Part shown: one piece after another, positions 7,111-12,255 of the stretch
Position numbering within the stretch: the stretch's first letter is position 1
Layout: every line of letters starts with the position of its first letter
Source: Clostridiales bacterium
GTDB lineage: Bacteria; Bacillota; Clostridia; Christensenellales; Aristaeellaceae
Reading direction: 5' to 3'
DNA: 12,255 nucleotides
Assembly: GCA_004552515.1 (NCBI GenBank)
Contig: SFOF01000050.1
Location: forward strand, 1 to 12,255
Position numbers and translations under genes: made by a program
The notes under the pieces: generated by a model
The model's database searches: none
The model's input: the letters and a program-made list of their open reading frames with translations, nothing else
What the model was told of the DNA's origin: nothing

Positions 7111-10100
7111 TCAATAGTTATACCAGTTGAACCAGCGCAGATACTTCGCATAGGCGCGCAGCGTCGGCAGGCCGGATTCCAGCGGATAAAACGCGATAAA
7201 CAGAACCAGCGCGCAGACGAGCAGCACGATCGCCGCGACGCGCGCGGCCTTCCTCGAGCGCCCCTCAAGCGTCTTAATCGCCGCCACCGTGGCCAGTATG
7301 ATGAACGGCACGCTGGCGAAATAGTGATAGATGAACGTCGAGCGGGGCACGAGCACCCACGGCAGATACTGCGCCGCAAAGCCAGTAAGGATGAACGCGC
7401 GCGTGCGGCTGATCCGCTCCGCCGCCTCTCCGCGCGATTTCTGCGCGGCGATTTTGCACAGATGCGCGGCGCTCTGGCCGATCATGAAGATCAGCGCGGC
7501 CAGCCCCGTCCACCACACGGCCGGATTGCCCATGCAGGAAATCGAGGAAATCCAGCCCTCCGGCATGAACTCCGTGCCCGAATAGTACCACATCGGCTTG
7601 ACGATCTGCGGCCATTCGTACCACGGCGAGCGGAAATAGTGCGTATCGTTGGTCAGCCCCTTGTGGTAGTTGAACATATGCACCTGCGCGCGCCACACGC
7701 GCTCAAGGCTCAGCCCGCCGGTCGGCTTCATATACCAGTAATACGAGAAATAGTAGATCGCGATCGGCACGGCGATGAACATGACCACGCAGAACAGGCA
7801 GGTCATGATCGCGTACTGCCAGAATTTTTCGCGCGCGCGGTCGTATTCCTCGCCCTGATCGCCCTCCTTGAGCGCGCGGACGTGCTCGATATAGCGGCGA
7901 ATGAGCGTCGCGAAGAACAGCACCGCCAGCCCCGCGCCCGCGTAGATGCAGATCCACTTGCTGGCAATGCCCAGCCCCATGAACAGACCGCACAGCCCCA
8001 GCGGGATCAGCGTTCTTCTGAAATCGTCGGTATAGAAGTTCATCTGGCAGTATCTGAACATGAACAGATACATGAGCAGTATGAAGAACACGCCGTAGGT
8101 ATCGATCGTCGCGATGCGCGTCTGCGTAAAGTGCATCGCATCAAGCGCGAGCAGCAGCATGCCGACTGTGGCATAGCGCGTCTTTTTGAACAGCTGCTTG
8201 ACGAGCAGATACATGACCGGCAGCATCAGCACGCCGAAGAGCGCCCCCATAAAGCGCCAGCCGAACGGCGTCATGCCGAACATTTCGATGCCCAGCATGA
8301 TCAGCACCTTGCCCAGCGGCGGGTGCGTCGTCTCGTAGGGGTTCATGTTGTGCGCAAACTCATAGCCCGTACGCGCGTGATAGATTTCGTCGAAATAGGA
8401 GCTGTTGTAGTAGCTCGGATGCGCGGGCACGGTATCCTGCTCGTCGATCAGCAACCGCGCGTCCTGCCCGCGCTCCGCGTCCGCGCCCTCGCTCGAAACG
8501 CTGGCAATCGGCAGCACAGCGCCGTTTTCATCAAGGAACGCCACCTCGTGCAGCACCAGCCCGGCCTTTTCGGCGGTGATGCGGATATAGCGCGCCGTCT
8601 TGAGCGGATAGCCGCTCTCGAGCGCGGTGAACTTGCCGTCGTCGCTGCGTTCCTGCGCGGAATACCACAGCCAGCGGAAAATCTGTCCCTGATCATACTT
8701 GGCCAGCCCGTCCTCAACCCAGGTTTCACCGTCCTCCGAGAAGGACACGGTGAACGATGATGAGCAGACGCCGCCGTAATAGGTCATATGGAACGCCGAG
8801 ACGTCCTCAAGCTCGAACGTCACGCTCTCCCCCGCCAGGCTGCTCGTCCAGCTGCTCTGGGGCGCCTTCATGCTGCCCAGATTGGTGAACGCCAGCACGG
8901 AATAGACCAGCGTCACGGCCGCCATGATGAGATAGTCGGCGCGCTTCAAATTCAGCTTGTAATGGCCCGCGCGCAGAATCGGCGTTTTTGCGCCGGAGAT
9001 ACGCGCGCTCTCGGCAACCTGCTTTTCGCGCTCGAGCAGCTTATCGGCGTTGAGATAGCGGCGGCGCAGACAAATATCCCAGCCCGTCCAGACGAGCATG
9101 GGCGCGGCGGCGGTGTTCAGCACGGCCACGATCACGCTGGGCACGCGGCTGTTCATCAGCCACTGATCCTCGAGCACCAGCGCGCCGTTCAGGAATACGG
9201 AAGCCGACAGCATAATCGCCGTGCCGAGAATACGCGCGTCGCGATCTACCGCGTAGGCCGCCAGCAGCAGCGCGATCGCCGGATAGAGATAGCGCTCGTG
9301 CATCTTCGCGCCAAAGGCGAAGATCACCGAAAGCACCATCGCGCAGAGCAAAAACACCGTGCTGCGGTCGCCCGATTTGACATAGAACCACACGGCCAGG
9401 CCAAACGCCGCGGCATAGGCCGCCCACGCGATATACGTCCACGCGCCCGCATCGCCCAGCGCGCGCCAGTTCATGCCCAGCAGCACATAAAAATTACAGG
9501 CGTTGACGGTGATATAGTTGTATTCGCCCAGCGTTCCCGCGTACAGGCTCCACAGCCAGGAGAACGGATCGCGCCCCTGCGCCAGCGAAAACGGCAGCGC
9601 CGCGGCGACGACGATGCCGATCATCAGCCCTACGCCCGCGCCGATCTGCCGGAGCGCTTCGGCGCGCTTTTCGCGCGCGGCGACGATTTCGCAGATCAGC
9701 ACCAGAAGGCCTATGGGCGCGAACATCAGCGCCTGCGGCTTGATCAGTATGGCGCAGGCGAACACCGACAGCGCGCTCTTCCAGCGGCGCGACACCGCAT
9801 AGGACATGGCCAGAAGCAGCAGCAGCGACAGCACGCAGTCCACCTGTCCCCACACGGCGGCGTTGAAGATCACGGCGGGATTGATAAAATAGGCCGCGCC
9901 CAGCCACGAAGCGCCCAGCCGCCCCAGCTTTTTGCGGGACATATCGGCCAGCAGCAGCGCGATCAGCGCATCGCAGACGATCGGAATTGCCTTGATCAGC
10001 AGCCAATGCGCCGGCGTATCGTAGCCGATGTTCAGCAGCACACGCAGCGCGCCGATCGGCCAGAGCAGCAGAATATATCCGGGCGGATAGTCGCACCAGT

Positions 10101-11019
10101 CGTCATAGAAATGGAAGCCGTTGCGGAATATCCGCTCCGCCCAGCCCTCAAAGCAGTTCATGTCCACGCCGAAGCCGCGCACGCTCACCGCCAGCACGAC
10201 GCGCACGATCAGTCCGGTCGCCAGCGCCGTCCCCAGCACGACGCGCGCGGCCTTGGGATCGTCTCCACGGCGGCGGCAGAGCGCGTAGCTCAGCGCGCAC
10301 GCGGCCGCAAACAGCACGGAGAGCAGCATCAGCGCCGCAAAGGACGAGCGATGCGCCGTTTCCTCATCGGAGGCATCGCCGGACGGGGAGCCGCCCATCT
10401 GTGCCTCAAGGCTGTGCCCCGTCTCGCCGTCCGGCACGCCGTCCACGCGCGTGACCGACACGTCGTCAAACCACGCCCTGCCCGTCTCGAGCGAACCATA
10501 GCCGCCCACGCGGCACATCACGGTGATGCTCTTCTGGTCGGCGGCGGTCTTTCCGTACAGCGTCAGTCTGACCCATTCGCCGTTCGTGTCGTAGACCGGC
10601 TCGGAATAGACGAACGTATCCTTGACGGAAACGCTCGCGCCCACGCCGCCCTCCTGCCCGCCCTCGACGCGCGCCATGCAGGAGATCAGATACCACGCGT
10701 TCGGCTGAACGGAAATCGTCTGCTCGAAGCGCGCGTCGTTTTCCTCGACGTTCTCCACGCAGACCGACCTTTCGCCCGAATACGCCGTATCAGACAGCGT
10801 AAGATAGCTCACGCCCTCGTCCCAGTACCAGCGGCCGACCGTCCAGTCGTCCGGCAGCTCCCCGGACGCGCTTTCAAAGCCGCCGTTGACGATCAGCTCC
10901 CCCTCCTCCGGCGCGGCGGTACGGCCGCGGACGAGCGCAAAAACGCCCGCGCCCGCAATGATCAGCGCCAGAAGAACGCAAAGCGCGATGATTCCCTGTT
11001 TTTTCGTTATCTTTGACAT
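7111..11019 (-). CDS. Large two-module GT-C membrane glycosyltransferase (Gpi18-like plus PMT/GT39-like) with two carbohydrate-binding-like domains
   Basis: A 1302-residue polytopic membrane protein, probably moving mannose or another sugar from a polyprenyl-phosphate carrier onto an extracytoplasmic acceptor. Order: signal-anchor helix (about 9-30); a beta-rich domain (about 41-192) starting ELIVNGGFES, resembling CBM4/9 modules; membrane segments from about 226 to 650 with YPPGYILLLWP (311-321), NAAVWGQVDC (386-395) and Asp286 in the first outer loop, resembling Gpi18-type mannosyltransferases (COG5542); a basic cytoplasmic linker (650-695); one helix (about 696-712); a discoidin (F5/8C)-like domain (about 718-845); then a PMT module with the YFDEIYHA motif (Asp877, Glu878), NPYETTHPPLGK (893-904), a C-terminal block near HKGLTNDTHYFRSPW (1119-1133) and YLPWVLVPRSTFIYHYF (1218-1234). 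GAGGT at 11025-11029 sets the start. Acceptor, sugar and cellular role are unknown. It precedes comM by 37 bases. Confidence 0.88.
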   Translation of the reverse strand: MSKITKKQGIIALCVLLALIIAGAGVFALVRGRTAAPEEGELIVNGGFESASGELPDDWTVGRWYWDEGVSYLTLSDTAYSGERSVCVENVEENDARFEQTISVQPNAWYLISCMARVEGGQEGGVGASVSVKDTFVYSEPVYDTNGEWVRLTLYGKTAADQKSITVMCRVGGYGSLETGRAWFDDVSVTRVDGVPDGETGHSLEAQMGGSPSGDASDEETAHRSSFAALMLLSVLFAAACALSYALCRRRGDDPKAARVVLGTALATGLIVRVVLAVSVRGFGVDMNCFEGWAERIFRNGFHFYDDWCDYPPGYILLLWPIGALRVLLNIGYDTPAHWLLIKAIPIVCDALIALLLADMSRKKLGRLGASWLGAAYFINPAVIFNAAVWGQVDCVLSLLLLLAMSYAVSRRWKSALSVFACAILIKPQALMFAPIGLLVLICEIVAAREKRAEALRQIGAGVGLMIGIVVAAALPFSLAQGRDPFSWLWSLYAGTLGEYNYITVNACNFYVLLGMNWRALGDAGAWTYIAWAAYAAAFGLAVWFYVKSGDRSTVFLLCAMVLSVIFAFGAKMHERYLYPAIALLLAAYAVDRDARILGTAIMLSASVFLNGALVLEDQWLMNSRVPSVIVAVLNTAAAPMLVWTGWDICLRRRYLNADKLLEREKQVAESARISGAKTPILRAGHYKLNLKRADYLIMAAVTLVYSVLAFTNLGSMKAPQSSWTSSLAGESVTFELEDVSAFHMTYYGGVCSSSFTVSFSEDGETWVEDGLAKYDQGQIFRWLWYSAQERSDDGKFTALESGYPLKTARYIRITAEKAGLVLHEVAFLDENGAVLPIASVSSEGADAERGQDARLLIDEQDTVPAHPSYYNSSYFDEIYHARTGYEFAHNMNPYETTHPPLGKVLIMLGIEMFGMTPFGWRFMGALFGVLMLPVMYLLVKQLFKKTRYATVGMLLLALDAMHFTQTRIATIDTYGVFFILLMYLFMFRYCQMNFYTDDFRRTLIPLGLCGLFMGLGIASKWICIYAGAGLAVLFFATLIRRYIEHVRALKEGDQGEEYDRAREKFWQYAIMTCLFCVVMFIAVPIAIYYFSYYWYMKPTGGLSLERVWRAQVHMFNYHKGLTNDTHYFRSPWYEWPQIVKPMWYYSGTEFMPEGWISSISCMGNPAVWWTGLAALIFMIGQSAAHLCKIAAQKSRGEAAERISRTRAFILTGFAAQYLPWVLVPRSTFIYHYFASVPFIILATVAAIKTLEGRSRKAARVAAIVLLVCALVLFIAFYPLESGLPTLRAYAKYLRWFNWYNY

Positions 11020-11159
11020 GGCAGACCTCGACGTTTCATGATTTTAGCGAGCGCCCTCACGCGATCAGGCGCTCCTGCGAGATTTTAAGCAGGCGCTCTT
11101 TGAAAAGCGCATGGCGGCGAGAAACGCGTTTCCCAACCTTCAGAGTTTGCGACGCAAGG

Positions 11160-11229
11160 AAAAAAGTCTGCGCTCAAGCCCCTTCGCCGTTCAGGCTCAG
11201 AGTATCTTTCACAAGGAAGCGGCGCAGAC
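11160..11229 (-). terminator. Putative intrinsic terminator or leader structure downstream of comEB
   Basis: On the minus strand GTCTGCGC (11222-11229) pairs perfectly with GCGCAGAC (11166-11173), which runs straight into TTTTTT (11160-11165). Inside the stem, CGCTTC can pair with GAAGGG, with one mismatch and a bulge, and GCC-TGAAC-GGC can form a small inner hairpin. The 48-base interior is longer than in a typical terminator, so a regulated leader or small RNA 3' end is also possible. It lies about 150 bases after the comEB stop and 140 before the glycosyltransferase start. Confidence 0.5.
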
Positions 11230-11230
11230 C

Positions 11231-11247
11231 CGCGCAAAATTTGCGCG
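11231..11247. repeat. Perfect 8-1-8 palindrome
   Basis: The arms CGCGCAAA and TTTGCGCG are exact reverse complements around one central A. The AT core with GC flanks resembles a dimeric repressor site, but it also forms a compact RNA hairpin one base from the 8-bp stem that ends at 11229. No adjacent promoter was identified, so its role is open. Confidence 0.55.
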
Positions 11248-11276
11248 TCGATTAAGCGGCCCGACTTCAACATAAA

Positions 11277-11301
11277 GGCGTCCCAGCGGGCGCCTGACGC
11301 C
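11277..11301 (-). terminator. Weak hairpin that could end the comEB transcript
   Basis: On the minus strand GGCGTC (11296-11301) and GACGCC (11277-11282) form a 6-bp stem around a 13-base loop, followed by TTTATG. The T-run is short, so this is at best a weak terminator about 80 bases after the comEB stop. Confidence 0.25.
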
Positions 11302-11379
11302 CCGTTCTTCCCATCATCGTTTTCGAGAATGAAAAAGATTCAGCGGCGCTCAATCGAGAAGTCCCGCAGGCGAAAGGCG

Positions 11380-11835
11380 CTATTTATCGTAGCGCTCCAG
11401 CAGCACGCCGCCTTCCTTGAGGATCTCGCGGGCGAAATCGTCCGGATAGCCCTCGCGATAGACCACGCGCACAATGCCCGAATTGACGATCATCTTGGCG
11501 CACACGCCGCAGGGCTGATGCGTGCAGTAGAGCGTCGCGCCGTCTATAGATACGCCCAGCTTGGCCGCCTGAATGATGGCGTTCTGCTCGGCATGGATGG
11601 CATAGCACATCTCCTGACGTGTGCCGGAGGGAATGCCCAGCTTGCGCCGCAGGCACTCGCCGCGCTCCATGCAGGTCTTGACCCCCGCGGGCGCGCCGTT
11701 ATAGCCGGTGGTCATGATGCGCTTGTTCTTGACGATAACCGCGCCGATCTTGCGGTTGGGCTGATAGCAGCTCGCCCAGCCCGCGATCACCTGCGCCATT
11801 TCCATAAAGCGGTCGTCCCATTTATCATATCCCAT
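11380..11835 (-). CDS. comEB: dCMP deaminase, ComEB family
   Basis: This cytoplasmic zinc enzyme converts dCMP to dUMP, feeding dTMP synthesis; the B. subtilis homologue is encoded in the comE competence operon but is not itself needed for transformation. The 151-residue protein has the deaminase fold with VGAVIV-like IGAVIVKNKRI (30-40), TTGYNGAPAG (42-51), the zinc/proton-shuttle motif HAEQNAI (81-87; His81, Glu83) and PCGVCAKMI (108-116; Cys109, Cys112). I chose the ATG at 11835: an AGGG site lies seven bases upstream, and a promoter whose -10 box is at 11882-11887 would make an mRNA too short for the upstream in-frame ATGs at 11880 and 11928. The stop is TAG. The downstream neighbour is the large glycosyltransferase after 360 non-coding bases, so co-transcription is uncertain. 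Confidence 0.95.
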   Translation of the reverse strand: MGYDKWDDRFMEMAQVIAGWASCYQPNRKIGAVIVKNKRIMTTGYNGAPAGVKTCMERGECLRRKLGIPSGTRQEMCYAIHAEQNAIIQAAKLGVSIDGATLYCTHQPCGVCAKMIVNSGIVRVVYREGYPDDFAREILKEGGVLLERYDK

Positions 11836-11881
11836 AAGCTGTCCCTGCCTTTCAGGCGTATAGAATCCTCTTTTTTCCATT

Positions 11882-11910
11882 ATTATATCATCGCATTTTG
11901 CGAATTGCAA
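11882..11910 (-). promoter_or_regulatory. SigA-type promoter of comEB
   Basis: On the minus strand the -35 box TTGCAA (11905-11910) is followed by a 17-base spacer and a perfect -10 box TATAAT (11882-11887). An extended motif (TG, one base, then TATAAT) precedes the -10. Transcription would start near 11875, giving a leader of about 40 bases before the chosen comEB ATG. Confidence 0.75.
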
Positions 11911-12129
11911 CCGCATAGACGCATCCAATGCGCCCTCAGTTGCCCCGATTTGCCAATCCGCGCGTTAAATATCCACGGCGAAATTCGATTTTATTCTACT
12001 ATATTACACGTTTTTCCACCGTTCGGCAAGCAAACGCACGTTCTTATTGTGTTAAATAGCACGCTGAACGCGCGTTTTCCTCCGCCGTTCAATGGCATAA
12101 AAAAGAATTGTTAAGTTTTGAATTTTCTA
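11911..12129. other. Divergent intergenic region between the comEB and CtsR-controlled promoters
   Basis: These 219 bases hold no gene that I can support. They turn markedly AT-rich compared with the flanking genes, especially 11980-12020 and 12098-12129. The second patch lies directly upstream of the plus-strand -35 box and may act as an UP element for RNA polymerase. A 10-bp palindrome AACGCGCGTT sits at 12067-12076. Confidence 0.5.
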
Positions 12130-12158
12130 TTGACAAGCGGCTTGACTGCCCTTATACT
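12130..12158 (+). promoter_or_regulatory. Strong SigA-type promoter of the rightward heat-shock gene
   Basis: A perfect -35 box TTGACA (12130-12135), a 17-base spacer and the -10 box TATACT (12153-12158, five of six consensus bases) face right. The expected transcription start is near 12165, inside the CtsR box. An AT-rich stretch lies just upstream. The spacer holds the 5-1-5 palindrome CAAGCGGCTTG (12134-12144). Confidence 0.85.
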
Positions 12159-12164
12159 GACAAT

Positions 12165-12181
12165 AGTCAAAGAAAGTCAAA
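12165..12181 (+). promoter_or_regulatory. CtsR repressor operator
   Basis: AGTCAAAGAAAGTCAAA is an exact match to the published CtsR heptad repeat, RGTCAAA-NAN-RGTCAAA. CtsR represses clp genes in low-GC Gram-positive bacteria and is inactivated by heat and other protein-damaging stress. The box begins at the predicted transcription start, seven bases after the -10, the usual place for repression. It shows that the gene starting at the right edge belongs to the CtsR regulon and that this genome should encode CtsR. Confidence 0.92.
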
Positions 12182-12234
12182 GCGATTGATCTTCCGAGAC
12201 GGCGCGCTGCCGCGAGCTCTTCACGGCGGGGTGC

Positions 12235-12255
12235 ATGAATCAGCGATTTGATTCC
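12235..12255 (+). CDS. Start of a CtsR-controlled gene, probably a Clp ATPase (first 7 codons)
   Basis: An ATG at 12235 opens a frame that runs off the window after MNQRFDS. It lies about 70 bases downstream of the predicted transcription start of the CtsR-controlled promoter, with GGCGGGG a few bases before it as a weak ribosome binding site. The opening Met-Asn and Arg-Phe resemble the N-termini of many ClpB and ClpC proteins and not that of CtsR itself, but seven residues cannot identify a family. The assignment rests mainly on the operator. Another start further right is possible. Confidence 0.4.

Larger units (their letters stand above)
11020..11379. other. Non-coding intergenic stretch dense in inverted repeats
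   Basis: I see no credible gene in these 360 bases; short reading frames on both strands have no ribosome binding site or recognisable composition. The stretch holds at least seven inverted repeats: 11049-11074 (7-bp arms), 11093-11110 (5+2 bp with one mismatch), 11121-11132 (perfect 12-mer GAAACGCGTTTC), 11147-11157 (5-1-5), 11166-11229 (8-bp arms, then six T on the minus strand), 11231-11247 (8-1-8) and 11277-11301 (6 bp). The 9-mer CAGGCGCTC occurs twice (11066-11074 and 11090-11098). No promoter for the glycosyltransferase could be placed with confidence. It may be a leader RNA, a terminator cluster or a dispersed intergenic repeat. Confidence 0.6.

Noticed and set aside
11166..11260. Glycine or other riboswitch on the minus strand (a GGCGAAGGGGC word drew attention)
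   Set aside because: The remaining conserved core of the glycine aptamer is not present, and the downstream gene has no link to glycine metabolism.
11013..11273. Short frames on both strands in the glycosyltransferase-comEB gap (80 and 62 codons)
   Set aside because: Neither has a ribosome binding site or family resemblance, and they run through the inverted repeats, whose structure better explains the conservation one might see there.
12001..12029. Second minus-strand promoter for comEB (TTGCCG-17-TAATAT)
   Set aside because: Each box matches only four of six consensus bases, and a much better promoter lies nearer the gene. It could still be a weak alternative.
11329..12114. Plus-strand reading frame of 261 codons across comEB and its upstream region
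   Set aside because: Its first part is the shadow of comEB; the rest runs through the AT-rich promoter region and has no ribosome binding site or recognisable protein character.
1..12255. CRISPR arrays, tRNA or rRNA genes, insertion sequences, attachment sites
   Set aside because: I saw no regularly spaced repeats, no tRNA-like cloverleaf with CCA end, no rRNA sequence and no transposase or integrase gene anywhere in the window.

Overview
The window looks like a chromosomal segment of a GC-rich member of the Bacillota, probably class Clostridia. The gene order dprA-topA-trmFO-hslV-hslU is the well-known Firmicutes cluster (B. subtilis smf-topA-gid-codV-codW-codX-codY). The folate/FAD enzyme TrmFO is typical of that group, and a textbook CtsR operator lies at the right edge. 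I cannot name the genus from the sequence alone.

Layout: from about 11.9 kb down to base 1 every gene reads leftwards (minus strand). In order of transcription they are comEB (dCMP deaminase), a very large membrane glycosyltransferase of 1302 residues, comM (YifB-type AAA ATPase), dprA, topA, trmFO, hslV and the first 116 codons of hslU, which is cut by the window edge. Gaps from the glycosyltransferase to hslU run from overlaps of 8 nt (topA/trmFO) and 4 nt (hslV/hslU) to 84 nt (trmFO/hslV), so this block is probably one transcription unit. The tyrosine recombinase gene xerC (codV), which sits between trmFO and hslV in B. subtilis, is absent here. The 84-nt gap in its place holds a hairpin next to the hslV ribosome binding site.

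ComEB has its own good promoter (TTGCAA-17-TATAAT with an extended TG motif), which also settles its start codon. Between comEB and the glycosyltransferase is a 360-base non-coding stretch rich in inverted repeats. It includes a long stem followed by six T residues on the minus strand, a likely intrinsic terminator or leader structure. To the right of comEB, transcription diverges: a strong plus-strand promoter (TTGACA-17-TATACT) carries a perfect CtsR box at its expected start site, followed by a probable start codon at 12235 whose gene runs out of the window. A Clp-type heat-shock gene is the likely target.

Functionally the block joins nucleotide metabolism (ComEB), DNA uptake and recombination of incoming single strands (ComM, DprA), supercoiling control (TopA), tRNA methylation (TrmFO) and protein quality control (HslUV). 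The CtsR-controlled gene on the other strand adds a second proteostasis element. The odd member is the glycosyltransferase. It appears to fuse two GT-C enzymes, one Gpi18-like and one PMT/GT39-like, each with an extracytoplasmic beta-sandwich domain resembling a carbohydrate-binding module. It is the most interesting object in the window.
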